From Saprospiraceae bacterium (GTDB lineage Bacteria; Bacteroidota; Bacteroidia; Chitinophagales; Saprospiraceae): a DNA stretch of 64,000 bases. Under the pieces are notes generated by a model. The model had not been told where the DNA came from. It ran no database searches and saw only the letters and a list, made by a program, of their open reading frames with translations. Each line of letters begins with the position of its first letter. Position 1 is the first letter of the stretch. The stretch spans positions 17,262 to 81,261 of the forward strand of contig JAHDGF010000014.1 of NCBI GenBank assembly GCA_020627785.1. The letters are read 5' to 3'. Below are positions 1 through 8,502 of this stretch, piece after piece. The translations under genes were made by a program, and so were the position numbers.

Positions 1-2
1 AC

Positions 3-458
3 GGAAAAGAAATGTCTGAATGGAGCGATAGCGATAGAGCTACCTTCGATGCGGCAGACGGAAAAGCAGAATATGATAAATGTGTTGAAATTTCAACAAA
101 GGCATCATTAAGAGAAATGATTTTACCAGGATTAATTGCTGTTATTTCTCCAGCACTAGTAGGTTTCTTAGGAGGAGCTGAAATGTTGGGAGGACTTTTA
201 GCTGGTGTTACTGTATGTGGTGTATTAATGGCCATATTCCAGTCTAATGCCGGTGGTGCTTGGGATAACGCTAAGAAAATGTTTGAAGAAGGCGTAGAAA
301 TCAATGGTAAAATGTACTATAAAGGATCGGAGCCACACAAAGCAACTGTAGTAGGAGATACTGTAGGAGACCCTTTCAAAGATACTTCAGGACCTTCCCT
401 GAATATTCTTTTGAAATTAATGTCGGTAGTTGCTTTGGTAATTGCTCCACTTTTATAA
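3..458 (+). CDS. hppA: membrane-bound proton/sodium-pumping pyrophosphatase, C-terminal part
   Basis: This is the C-terminal end (about 150 residues) of an integral-membrane pyrophosphatase that couples PPi hydrolysis to H+ or Na+ export across the inner membrane. The frame is open to the window edge, so the gene begins upstream; the family is normally about 700-800 residues. Family hallmarks are the segment GGAWDNAKK and the acidic Mg-PPi-binding block [17 protein letters not shown], followed by a final hydrophobic helix. Two membrane helices (around residues 37-80) precede them. The residues that separate K+-dependent from K+-independent enzymes, and Na+ from H+ pumps, lie upstream and cannot be read here. 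A strong terminator follows, so it is probably transcribed alone or is last in its unit. Confidence 0.93.
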   Translation, partial: GKEMSEWSDSDRATFDAADGKAEYDKCVEISTKASLREMILPGLIAVISPALVGFLGGAEMLGGLLAGVTVCGVLMAIFQSNAGGAWDNAKKMFEEGVEINGKMYYKGSEPHKATVVGDTVGDPFKDTSGPSLNILLKLMSVVALVIAPLL

Positions 459-495
459 TATTTGTAGTAGATAACTCAATTACGTATAGCAACGG

Positions 496-529
496 AGGCG
501 GTCAAATTTTTTTTGGTCGCCTTTTTTTA
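496..529 (+). terminator. rho-independent terminator after hppA
   Basis: Inverted repeat AGGCGGTC / GGTCGCCT (8 pairs, two of them G-U) around an A/T-rich loop, followed by a run of seven T. It lies 38 bases after the hppA stop codon. Confidence 0.85.
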
Positions 530-616
530 TGCCCTAGATTGAGCAAAGCCCATGTATGCTGGGGTTTTAAGCTTATTTTAATGAACTATTTCAAACAATT
601 AAGAACCTAAGCCCGT

Positions 617-624
617 TATCTTAG
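617..624 (+). promoter_or_regulatory. candidate -7 element for the CAP protein gene
   Basis: TATCTTAG matches the Bacteroidota -7 consensus TAnnTTTG with one mismatch and sits 13 bases before the ATG at 638. No convincing -33 element is visible. Confidence 0.4.
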
Positions 625-637
625 CATCCATATCAAT

Positions 638-1150
638 ATGAAGCAAGTAACAATTCTATTCGCGTTTTTCGTTTTCTTTGGCACAAATCTGCTAGCTCAG
701 CCTCCTAATCGAGTTATTAACCATTTTGTTAACGAAATAAATGAGATTAGAACCAAGGGCTGTAGATGTGGAGGAAAGAAGATGCAACCCGTAGGAAAGA
801 TTGTTTGGAGTGATCATTTATATGCGACGGCAGCATCACATGCTTCTGAAATGGAGAAGTATAAATTTTTCTCTCATTTCTCCCGAAATGGAGACGATAT
901 AGGCGATAGATTTGATGACTTCGACTATCCATGGAGATATGCTGGTGAAAACCTTGGAGAGGGCCAGGATACCTTTGAGGAGGTCGTGAAAGATTGGCTG
1001 GAAAGCCCGAGTCATTGTAAAATGATTATGAATGTCAATATGAAAGAAATGGGTATCGCTAAGAGAGGTAGATACTGGGTTCAACATTTCGGTACAAAGA
1101 TGCCGCCAAATCATCGCCGTACAAGTCGCAAATACACAGAAGGAAACTAA
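638..1150 (+). CDS. secreted CAP/SCP-domain protein
   Basis: A 170-residue protein with a Sec signal peptide (hydrophobic core to LLAQ at about residue 20), followed by a single CAP (SCP/PR-1-like) domain. CAP signatures visible are YAGENLGEG, WLESPSHCKMIMN and YWVQHFG near the C-terminus, with the conserved His of the cleft in SHFSR. Bacterial CAP proteins are secreted and of varied, mostly undetermined role. There is no T9SS sorting domain, so it is probably periplasmic or released. It is isolated between terminators and shares no operon. Family assignment is firm; biochemical function is unknown. Confidence 0.85.
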   Translation: MKQVTILFAFFVFFGTNLLAQPPNRVINHFVNEINEIRTKGCRCGGKKMQPVGKIVWSDHLYATAASHASEMEKYKFFSHFSRNGDDIGDRFDDFDYPWRYAGENLGEGQDTFEEVVKDWLESPSHCKMIMNVNMKEMGIAKRGRYWVQHFGTKMPPNHRRTSRKYTEGN

Positions 1151-1270
1151 CCCGGTTTTAGTATTCTGATTTAGCTGTCCATTATCCCCTTTATTTTAGT
1201 AAGTGCTTCATTGGCTTTATTCACCTAAATAAGTTTAGATCATGCTTGTTTATTCTTCTTGGAAGTTTGA

Positions 1271-1435
1271 TTAGCAGAATGCTCCAAGTTTATAATTCCA
1301 ATCTTTTATCCTAAAGTCGTTTAGCCTCTTTAAATCTTCTCCTCCCCATATTCGATCTTTTACCGTCATACCTAAATATAACGGCAGATAATCATCCATT
1401 TGCGAAAGCGAAAAAATGAATGACCCGTCGGACAT
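1271..1435 (-). CDS. possible small ORF or gene remnant (54 aa)
   Basis: In the 488-bp gap between the CAP gene and the giant dockerin protein, the minus strand has an open frame starting MSDGSFIFSLSQMDDYLPLY and ending KLGAFC-stop. The amino-acid composition (mixed, with W, D, G and L rather than low complexity) looks protein-like, and the frame is open for some 17 further codons upstream of the ATG. I recognise no family. There is no clear promoter or ribosome binding site. It could be a genuine small protein, or the tail of a gene lost by deletion. Confidence 0.25.
   Translation of the reverse strand: MSDGSFIFSLSQMDDYLPLYLGMTVKDRIWGGEDLKRLNDFRIKDWNYKLGAFC
1399..1410 (+). repeat. TTTGCGNAAGCG word, copy 1 (N=A)
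   Basis: Exact copy of the recurrent 12-base word described in the findings. It is intergenic with respect to confident genes (it overlaps the tentative minus-strand small ORF). Confidence 0.6.
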
Positions 1436-1583
1436 ATTCGAAATACTTTTTATCAGTAAAATAAAAATGTAAAATTTAGCCTTGTGCTTGCTATCTAGGA
1501 GGTGGAGTGGCGAGTTACATTTGTCGCAGAGGATTTCAGTTGAACCCGATCACTGCTATGTCTCTTCTTTTCATATCTGAACG

Positions 1584-1608
1584 GGCCTTCGAGTGCGAAG
1601 GTCTTTTA
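1584..1608 (+). terminator. terminator-like hairpin upstream of the dockerin protein gene
   Basis: Stem GGCCTTCG / CGAAGGTC with a 4-base loop, followed by TTTTA. It lies 30 bases before the ATG at 1639, with no plus-strand gene ahead of it for 430 bp. It may end an unannotated small transcript starting within about 1440-1580, or act as a leader attenuator of the gene at 1639. Confidence 0.6.
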
Positions 1609-1638
1609 TACTTAATTTATTAACCAAAACTCGTTCCA

Positions 1639-4600
1639 ATGTTGAGAACCGATACAACAAAACGGTTCATACCCTTTGGTATGACCTTTTTAATGTTGCT
1701 TTTGATGTTCGGGGGATTAAAAGCTCAGAGTTCATACATGGCCTGCAACAATCAGGTGAATGTATCGCTAAGCGAAGATTGCTCTGTAACTATTACAGCC
1801 GACATGATCTTGGAAGGTGAGGACAATTATGATCCACCTTTTAACGATCTCTCCAGCTATGTGATAAGCATAGCTACCCAGACAGGTTCCGGAATTGCCG
1901 GTACCGAAATTTATGAACCAGGTTTATATATAGTAACCATTACAGAGACTGTCTCTGGTTATGAAAATAATTGCTGGGGAACGCTTTTGGTCGAAGATAA
2001 ACTTCCCCCCGTTTTTGTTGACGACCCTAGCACACCCATTAATGAGGCTTGTCCTTGTCCAGTGGGTAATGATAATCCAGATTGTACGCTTAAAGCGACC
2101 TGTTTGGATATTAATGAATTCTTGAATGACGGAGGAGATATTCTACTTCCTGAGTGGGAGGATTGTTCAGAAACTTATCTAGGATTTCATGATGAAGTTG
2201 TAGATGCAGGACCTTGCTATCCAACCAAAATTCAAAGAACTTATGTGGTAACTGATGCTTCAGGCAACAAAGCTACCTCATGTATCATGGAGTACAGTGT
2301 TGATCCAATTGATCTAAGCAATGACATTCATGATCCAGTATCTCCGATTGAATTACCTTGTAATTACGGATATACAACACAAGAAATTTTTGATCATTTC
2401 TATAAGGAGAAGCTTGATGAGTTATTGCCATTGGCAACGACTCAAGCTGAAGAAGATGAGGCGATTGCCTTAGCTACTTATTATGGAAATCATCATGCCT
2501 ATCCAACCTTGCATGGAAAAGCATTGTCAACAAGCATTTGTAACATTGCAGTTACTAAGACTGACTTAGTTATCCCTGCATGTGACGCTTGTCCTAACAT
2601 CAAGAAAATAATCCGTACCTGGAGATATGTTGATTGGTGTAATGGGGAAGACCATGAGTTTAACCAGCTCATCGTTAATGGTGATGCTAATGGACCTACA
2701 CTTCATGCTTATGATTTTACAGCAAGTGTAGATCCGTGGGGATGTACTGGTACTTTTCATATGCCAGTTCCACAGATTTATGATGCATGTTCATATGTTG
2801 TAAGTTATGATGTTACTGGACCTTATGGATCTAACATTACTGGAGATAGTGACAGTGGTTACTATGTTACAGGAGCACCGTATGGTGTGAGCACTTTTTA
2901 CTACAATGCTTACGACTGTTGCGGTAATTCCACATCTTTTCCAGTGAATGTTACTGTGTCAGATGGGACGCCTCCAGTTGCTGTAGCTCACGAGAACATC
3001 GTTGTATCATTAACAACTGCATTGAACTCTGATGGTGTTGCTAAGCTTTACGCCACTTCTGTAGATAATGGATCACACGATGGTTGTGGACCTGTACATT
3101 TAGAAATCAGAAGAGAGGTAGATGTATGCGCTTTCATAGGTAATACAACTTATAATAATGATGGCCATCCTGATGATGATATTGATGATCCAGATAATGG
3201 TGAATTCGTAAAATTCTGTTGTACAGATTTAGACGCCAATGGTGTTGATGAAGATGGTGATGGGATTTTTGATTATGCCTTGTATAAGGTATGGTTGAGA
3301 GTTTGGGATGATGGTGATCAAGATGGTGTTTTTGGTACACAAGGTGATCATTACAATGAATCTTGGTCACATGTAAGGTTAGAGAATAAGGTTCCGGCTT
3401 CAATTCTTTGCCCTGCAGATGTGACTGTAGATTGCGATGTTGACATCTATGATTTCAATGCGGTAGGAAGTGCAATAGGCAATAGTGCTTGTGGTACTGA
3501 GGATGTAGGATATGAAGATGAGTACGCTGATAATAGTACTTGTGGTCATGGTGTAATCTACAGAAAGTGGTTTATCCTTTCTAATCCAGCATCTTACTGC
3601 ATTCAACAAATCAAAAGATTGCCACCTGCTCCTTATGATGATATTTACATCACTTTCCCATCTGATACACTCGTAGATTGTACAGCTGAGTTAGATGGTC
3701 ATATTCCATACTGGCAAGCACCCGCTTGTAATCTATTGGCATATAGTGTTGATAGAGATACCTTCTTATTTGAAGATGGTGCCTGTCTTAAAATATTGAA
3801 TCATTGGACTGTAATTGATTGGTGTACTTACGAGCCTAATAATGCTACATCCACGGATGGTATTTGGGAGCACACGCAGGTAATAAAGGTTATCGATGAT
3901 GAAGGACCTAGCTTACTTGATTGTAGTATTCCATTAATGCTTGAGGCAGACGATCATGGTGATTCTGACGGAGACGGCATCACATGTGAAAACAATGCTG
4001 TTACCTTAACTCAGATTGGTTCTGATCAAGGGGACTGTGCAAGTGATTGGTTGAAGTGGACCGTTCAGATTGATCTTTATTCTGATTGGAATTATGAATA
4101 TGTGTTCAGTTCTACAGGAGATCCTAATGGACCTTTCTACTTACCTCATACTTCTTCTGGTGAAGAAATTCAAGTAACCTTACCTGCAGGAGTTCCTGGA
4201 AGTATGCAGAATCACAGAGTGATCTGGAAAGTTACTGATGGATGTGGTAACATTACTTCTTGTGAGCAATTCTTTATGGTTGTTGATAAGAAGGCACCAA
4301 CTCCTTATTGCGTTAATGTAAGTACTGCATTAATGGATGATGGAGAAATTGAACTTTGGGCATGTGATTTTGATTTAGGATCATTTGACAATTGTTCAGA
4401 TAACGAAGACCTTAGATTCACTTTTACGGATGTAAATCCTGACAGTGATCCATTATTTAATACCACAACCGGTTGTTCATCAATGACCTTCGATTGTGAT
4501 GACATAATAGCCTCGGCCCCCGTTGAAGTGAATGTATACGTATGGGATGAAAAAGACAATGTTGATTTCTGTACAGTATTCTTAACCCTTATTGATAATA

Positions 4601-5835
4601 ACGGTGTATGTGGTCAAACGGCTGGAGCATCGCGAATAGGAGGACACATCAAAACCGAGTCTGGAGAAGAACTAACTCAATTTTCTGTAGAATTAATGAG
4701 CGATGCTCCGAATTATCCTCAGTATGACATGACTGATGATGAGGGTGAATTCCTTTTTTATAATGTCCCTATGTATATCGATTATACAGTTTCTGGTGGA
4801 AAGACAGATGATTACCTTAATGGTGTATCTACGTTGGATTTAGTATTAATCCAAAAGCACATTCTTGATATCCAGTCACTTGATAATCCGTATAAATTAA
4901 TCGCAGCTGATGCCAATGATGATGAAAAAATCTCAGCAATAGATTTAATTGAGTTGAGAAAATTAATCCTAGGCATCTACGACGAATTACCAAGAAATGA
5001 TAGTTGGAGATATCCAATTGCAGGTCAATATATGGACCCTGAACAACCTTGGCCATTTGTCGAAACCATCAGTGTTGATAACCTTATTGATGAAAGCATG
5101 GATAATGATTTCATCGGAGTTAAAATTGGTGATGTAAATGGTACGGTGGAGTTTAATCTTCAAGGAGGTTCTGTAGAATCTAGATCTTTGAATACACTAG
5201 CTCTAAGCTATCAAGATGTTATTGCCAATATCAATACAACCTCAATTCCAGTAATTTTGGATCAGGATATTTCAGTGAATGGTATGCAATTTACCATTGA
5301 TTATCCTGGGTCTACACTTGCAAGAATTGAAGGCGGAATGATGGATGTAGTTGAAGAAAACTTCAATCATAGATCTGCCAATAAAACAACTTTCAGTTGG
5401 AACAATGCGAAAGCAATGAACCTTACGAAAGGCGATGTGTTGTTTGTTCTTGTATTTGAAGGTGAATTTAATGGAGTGCTTAACCTAAGCAATGACTTGT
5501 TAAAGTCTGAGGCTTATGTTGGAGCAGACTTACAGACATTTGACGTAAGTCTAAATAAAGTGAATGCTGATCAGGTGAATGCCTTACATCAGAACACACC
5601 GAATCCATTTAATACGACAACTAAGATCGGTTACACGCTGACGAATGCTTCTGACGTTACGATGAAGTTTTACGATGTGAGTGGTCAATTGATTAAGGTT
5701 TATTATACGCCGGCTGATGCGGGGTATAATGAGTTGCTAGTGGAAGTTAAAGATTTGAAAGCAACCGGAGTTGTTTATTATCAAATCGAATCTGAAGGCT
5801 TTACAGCTACAAGAAAGATGATCGTGATTGAGTAA
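1639..5835 (+). CDS. giant secreted protein with HYR-like repeats, dockerin and T9SS type A sorting domain
   Basis: A 1398-residue surface or secreted protein. Order of parts: signal peptide (residues 1-30, ending GLKAQ; the internal Met at 15 is an alternative start); Cys-rich Ig/HYR-like modules over about 40-980 (for example CPADVTVDCD and the repeated 'SxDNxxxxCG' pattern); a carboxypeptidase-regulatory-like module from about 995 (GGHIKTESGEEL); a type I dockerin-like pair with two EF-type loops at about 1057-1115 (AADANDDEKISAIDLIEL); a cohesin-like beta domain at about 1180-1310; and a T9SS type A C-terminal domain from about 1314 (QNTPNPFNTTTKIGYTL). The sorting domain is expected to send it through the T9SS, where it is removed and the protein anchored or released. 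Ligands are unknown. It is monocistronic, with a terminator directly downstream. Confidence 0.88.
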   Translation: MLRTDTTKRFIPFGMTFLMLLLMFGGLKAQSSYMACNNQVNVSLSEDCSVTITADMILEGEDNYDPPFNDLSSYVISIATQTGSGIAGTEIYEPGLYIVTITETVSGYENNCWGTLLVEDKLPPVFVDDPSTPINEACPCPVGNDNPDCTLKATCLDINEFLNDGGDILLPEWEDCSETYLGFHDEVVDAGPCYPTKIQRTYVVTDASGNKATSCIMEYSVDPIDLSNDIHDPVSPIELPCNYGYTTQEIFDHFYKEKLDELLPLATTQAEEDEAIALATYYGNHHAYPTLHGKALSTSICNIAVTKTDLVIPACDACPNIKKIIRTWRYVDWCNGEDHEFNQLIVNGDANGPTLHAYDFTASVDPWGCTGTFHMPVPQIYDACSYVVSYDVTGPYGSNITGDSDSGYYVTGAPYGVSTFYYNAYDCCGNSTSFPVNVTVSDGTPPVAVAHENIVVSLTTALNSDGVAKLYATSVDNGSHDGCGPVHLEIRREVDVCAFIGNTTYNNDGHPDDDIDDPDNGEFVKFCCTDLDANGVDEDGDGIFDYALYKVWLRVWDDGDQDGVFGTQGDHYNESWSHVRLENKVPASILCPADVTVDCDVDIYDFNAVGSAIGNSACGTEDVGYEDEYADNSTCGHGVIYRKWFILSNPASYCIQQIKRLPPAPYDDIYITFPSDTLVDCTAELDGHIPYWQAPACNLLAYSVDRDTFLFEDGACLKILNHWTVIDWCTYEPNNATSTDGIWEHTQVIKVIDDEGPSLLDCSIPLMLEADDHGDSDGDGITCENNAVTLTQIGSDQGDCASDWLKWTVQIDLYSDWNYEYVFSSTGDPNGPFYLPHTSSGEEIQVTLPAGVPGSMQNHRVIWKVTDGCGNITSCEQFFMVVDKKAPTPYCVNVSTALMDDGEIELWACDFDLGSFDNCSDNEDLRFTFTDVNPDSDPLFNTTTGCSSMTFDCDDIIASAPVEVNVYVWDEKDNVDFCTVFLTLIDNNGVCGQTAGASRIGGHIKTESGEELTQFSVELMSDAPNYPQYDMTDDEGEFLFYNVPMYIDYTVSGGKTDDYLNGVSTLDLVLIQKHILDIQSLDNPYKLIAADANDDEKISAIDLIELRKLILGIYDELPRNDSWRYPIAGQYMDPEQPWPFVETISVDNLIDESMDNDFIGVKIGDVNGTVEFNLQGGSVESRSLNTLALSYQDVIANINTTSIPVILDQDISVNGMQFTIDYPGSTLARIEGGMMDVVEENFNHRSANKTTFSWNNAKAMNLTKGDVLFVLVFEGEFNGVLNLSNDLLKSEAYVGADLQTFDVSLNKVNADQVNALHQNTPNPFNTTTKIGYTLTNASDVTMKFYDVSGQLIKVYYTPADAGYNELLVEVKDLKATGVVYYQIESEGFTATRKMIVIE

Positions 5836-5858
5836 TTAACGATTTAGATAGATGATTT

Positions 5859-5893
5859 AGGGGTCTGATGGAAACATTGGACCCCTATTTTTT
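5859..5893 (+). terminator. rho-independent terminator after the dockerin protein gene
   Basis: AGGGGTC / GACCCCT stem (7 perfect pairs, 14-base loop) followed by ATTTTTT, 24 bases after the stop codon at 5835. Confidence 0.85.
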
Positions 5894-5925
5894 GCCTTAA
5901 TTTTAAAAAATGAATACAAAACAAA

Positions 5926-5933
5926 TAACTTTG
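5926..5933 (+). promoter_or_regulatory. -7 promoter element TAACTTTG
   Basis: Exact match to the Bacteroidota -7 consensus TAnnTTTG, 16 bases before the ATG at 5950. It would drive the coupled trio barrel-yjbQ-lipoprotein. No clear -33 TTG at the expected spacing. Confidence 0.6.
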
Positions 5934-5949
5934 GGCGTTTATTAGGCAC

Positions 5950-6765
5950 ATGAAATTAAGGATCGTATTTATTCTGCTCTTATTCAGTTACTTATCAACT
6001 GATATTCATGCTCAAAAAGGGCAAGAAGTTGGTGGTTGGCTTGGGGTCGCTCATTACTTTGGTGATTTAAACACTAATTATAGCATCAACGATCCAGGTA
6101 TTGCTGCCGGTCTTTTATACCGAAAGAACTTTAATGAACGCATTTGTTTGGCTTCAGGCCTAAGTTACGGACGCATTAAAGCCGATGATGCCGATTCCTT
6201 CAATTCATTTGAGCGTACCAGAAATTTATCATTTTTCTCCAATGTTTGGGATGGTTCGCTGGCGCTTGAATTCAATTTCTTTACCTATATCCATGGACAT
6301 AGTCAATACTTCTATACACCTTATGCAAGTCTAGGAATTGCTGTAACCAAATTTAATCCTCGAGCAGAATTAAATGGTGTTACTTATAACCTTCGAGATT
6401 TTGCCACAGAGGCGCAGGGTAGGGAGTATGGTTTGGTTACCGGAGGCCTTACGTTTGGAGTAGGTTTCAAGTGGGATTTAAATTATAATTGGAGTTTCAA
6501 CGCAGGTTTAAACGCTAGGCGTACCATGACTGATTATATTGATGATGTCAGTACTGTATATCCTAGTTTGGTCTCATTGCCAGGTGGTCCTACGGGAATT
6601 GCTGCCCAACTGTCTGATCGTTCAGGCGTCGAAGGATTTGCGACCGTAGGGAAGCAGAGAGGTAACAGTGAAAATAATGATACTTATGTGTTCTTACATT
6701 TCAGTGTCATGCGATATTTCAGCCGATTGGATTGTCCGAAAGTATCTAAGATCAAGCAACTCTGA
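5950..6765 (+). CDS. DUF6089/PorG-like outer-membrane beta-barrel
   Basis: A 271-residue protein with a Sec signal peptide (ends DIHAQ, about residue 22), then alternating amphipathic strands typical of an 8-stranded outer-membrane barrel. The start of the mature region (GGWLGVAHYFGDLN), the segment LALEFNFFTY and the late motif FGVGFKWDLNYNWSF fit the DUF6089 family, which includes the T9SS accessory barrel PorG. It lacks the terminal Phe usual for BamA substrates and ends in a short polar tail. Its stop overlaps the next start by one base (TGATG), implying translational coupling with yjbQ. I infer an outer-membrane role, possibly linked to the T9SS; PorG identity is not proven. Confidence 0.7.
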   Translation: MKLRIVFILLLFSYLSTDIHAQKGQEVGGWLGVAHYFGDLNTNYSINDPGIAAGLLYRKNFNERICLASGLSYGRIKADDADSFNSFERTRNLSFFSNVWDGSLALEFNFFTYIHGHSQYFYTPYASLGIAVTKFNPRAELNGVTYNLRDFATEAQGREYGLVTGGLTFGVGFKWDLNYNWSFNAGLNARRTMTDYIDDVSTVYPSLVSLPGGPTGIAAQLSDRSGVEGFATVGKQRGNSENNDTYVFLHFSVMRYFSRLDCPKVSKIKQL

Positions 6766-7175
6766 TGATCCATCATTATTCCTTTCAATTGACTGCCAAA
6801 TCAAGGGGATATCACATTATTACCACAGAAGTTTTAAACCAAATCCCGCAGCTTCCAGCTAATGGGATTCTTCACTTATTTATTCATCATACTTCTGCGG
6901 CCATAACAATCAATGAAGCCGCTGATCCAGATGTGCTCACCGATTTCGAATCAGTCTTTAATCACATTGTTCCTGAGAATCTGCCTTTTCTTGTACATAC
7001 GATAGAAGGTCCAGATGACATGCCTGCTCATATTAAAGCAGCGATGATTGGTCATTCTATTCAGATTCCGATCATTGAGGGACAGTTGGCCCTAGGAACT
7101 TGGCAAGGAATTTATCTATGTGAGTTTCGAAACAGGGGTGGTGCTAGAAAAATCACAGCAAGTATTTATGAGTAG
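6765..7175 (+). CDS. yjbQ: YjbQ family protein (UPF0047)
   Basis: A 136-residue cytosolic protein covering the whole YjbQ/UPF0047 family length. Conserved blocks are HHTSAAITINEAADPDV, HTIEGPDDMPAHIKA and LALGTWQGIYLCEFR, including the conserved His and Asp residues of the presumed active-site pocket. E. coli YjbQ has weak thiamine-phosphate synthase activity in vitro; the physiological role in Bacteroidota is unclear. The ATG overlaps the previous stop (TGATG), and the end overlaps the following lipoprotein start (ATGAGTAG), so all three are likely translated from one mRNA. Confidence 0.93.
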   Translation: MIHHYSFQLTAKSRGYHIITTEVLNQIPQLPANGILHLFIHHTSAAITINEAADPDVLTDFESVFNHIVPENLPFLVHTIEGPDDMPAHIKAAMIGHSIQIPIIEGQLALGTWQGIYLCEFRNRGGARKITASIYE

Positions 7176-7914
7176 ATTTTTGATTCTTGCTTTAGTAATT
7201 GTGGGAATGGCATCTTGCCTACAGAGGGATCGCCCGACTTTAGTTTACGATGATCAAGGGGATGTGGTTATTCCCGCTTCCGCAAATGATAGTACGAACA
7301 TTTCAGGAGAAGTTGTTTTCGATCTTCCCATTAAATTCGACACTGTAAATATATTATTACATCCAGTAGGTCAATTGGGTCAATTAGCATATAAAGGAAA
7401 GTTTCGAAGCGATTATAAATCCGGAAGCCAAACGAATTTTAGCATCAGTCAATCTTGGGAAAATTCAATCAGTGGATTGATGAGTAATGTAATTTTTGAA
7501 GACCTACGCACTGGGTCAAGGCGCCCATTAACTGAGGAGAAAATTGAAATCAGAAAAATTCATTTTACAAATGAGTTATCTCAGGTCAATGATGCTAAAT
7601 TTCTCATTTATCAGGTTATTGATTCCGACACCAATCAAGATAAACGACTAAATGATAAGGATATAAAGTCGTTGTATATAAGCCAAATAGATGGGAGTGG
7701 ATTTCAAAAATTAAATAAGGACTTTACAGAGGTGATCGCTTGGAAGATTCTGCCTATTCTTGAGCGATTGTATTTTAGAACTGTAGAAGATACCAATAAG
7801 AACGGTATCTTTGATAAAGAGGACAGTTTTGCTAATTTTTATTGTCAGCTAAACACAAATTCCACAGACAAAATAAGTATTCAGTCTTATGATTTTTTGG
7901 AATTTACTCAATGA
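7168..7914 (+). CDS. lipoprotein with two EF-hand-like acidic loops
   Basis: A 248-residue predicted lipoprotein. I chose the ATG at 7168 because it begins a lipoprotein signal (MSRFLILALVIVGMASC); an earlier in-frame ATG at 7120 would bury that signal. The mature part has no family I recognise. Two acidic loops, DTNQDKRLNDKD and DTNKNGIFDKED, match the DxNxDxxxxxxD calcium-loop pattern and suggest Ca2+ binding outside the cytoplasm. The start overlaps the yjbQ stop by eight bases, so it is the last gene of the coupled trio from 5950. Confidence 0.75.
   Translation: MSRFLILALVIVGMASCLQRDRPTLVYDDQGDVVIPASANDSTNISGEVVFDLPIKFDTVNILLHPVGQLGQLAYKGKFRSDYKSGSQTNFSISQSWENSISGLMSNVIFEDLRTGSRRPLTEEKIEIRKIHFTNELSQVNDAKFLIYQVIDSDTNQDKRLNDKDIKSLYISQIDGSGFQKLNKDFTEVIAWKILPILERLYFRTVEDTNKNGIFDKEDSFANFYCQLNTNSTDKISIQSYDFLEFTQ
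7275..7286 (-). repeat. TTTGCGNAAGCG word, copy 2 (N=G)
   Basis: Exact minus-strand copy of the recurrent word. It is inside the lipoprotein gene, read there as Ala-Ser-Ala-Asn codons. Confidence 0.6.
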
Positions 7915-7956
7915 TTCAATGTTCTTAGAATAGAGGACTACATTAAATTTAGAAAT

Positions 7957-8427
7957 ATGAAATTATCAGAGTTTAAGGAAATTATAAAAAATTTAAACGA
8001 CTTAAATTTTCAATTACCTAATGGCGAATTGGTACCTAGTCATTATCATCTAACGGAGGTAGGCCTCATTACTAAAAACTTTATTGATTGTGGTGGTACT
8101 GTGAGAGAAGAAAAACGTGTAAACTTTCAATTGTGGTATTCCGATGATGTTGACCATAGACTTAAACCTCAAAGAATGCTTGATATTATTGAGATGTCAG
8201 AACAGAAGTTAGGCATACCAGATATAGAAATTGAAGTAGAATATCAATCAAATACCATTGGGAAGTATGGTTTAGGGTTTGAAGAAAACACTTTTCTTCT
8301 TACCAATAAAATGACAGATTGTTTGGCTCAAGATAAGTGTGAGGTGCCGGCAGAAAAACCTAAATTTGACCTTTCTGAATTAAGTGTAGGTTCGGGTGCT
8401 TGTACTCCTGGTGGTGGGTGTTGTTAG
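7957..8427 (+). CDS. DUF6428 family protein
   Basis: A 156-residue soluble protein. It matches what I know of DUF6428 along its length: start MKLSEFKEII, the block VPSHYHLTEVGLITKNFIDC, then VNFQLWYSDDVDHRLKP and EVEYQSNTIGKYGL. In many Bacteroidota such genes sit near ArsR-type regulators and arsenate-reductase-like genes, but none is adjacent here. The Cys-rich tail (CLAQDKC, then GACTPGGGCC) could bind a metal or metalloid; this is inference. It has no signal peptide. It is 42 bp from the previous gene and may be cotranscribed with it. Confidence 0.8.
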   Translation: MKLSEFKEIIKNLNDLNFQLPNGELVPSHYHLTEVGLITKNFIDCGGTVREEKRVNFQLWYSDDVDHRLKPQRMLDIIEMSEQKLGIPDIEIEVEYQSNTIGKYGLGFEENTFLLTNKMTDCLAQDKCEVPAEKPKFDLSELSVGSGACTPGGGCC

Positions 8428-8502
8428 AATTTAAGGCAATCCAAACTACTGATGATTTCTAATGATTGACGCAATGGTCCATTAATATTTTAGACTTGCT
8501 TC

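Noticed and set aside
6668..6862. 64-codon plus ORF across the barrel/yjbQ junction
   Set aside because: It overlaps two well-supported genes in another frame and has no family features.
7120..7167. Upstream ATG for the EF-hand lipoprotein
   Set aside because: It would place 16 polar residues before the lipoprotein signal and overlap yjbQ by 56 bases; ATG 7168 fits the signal.
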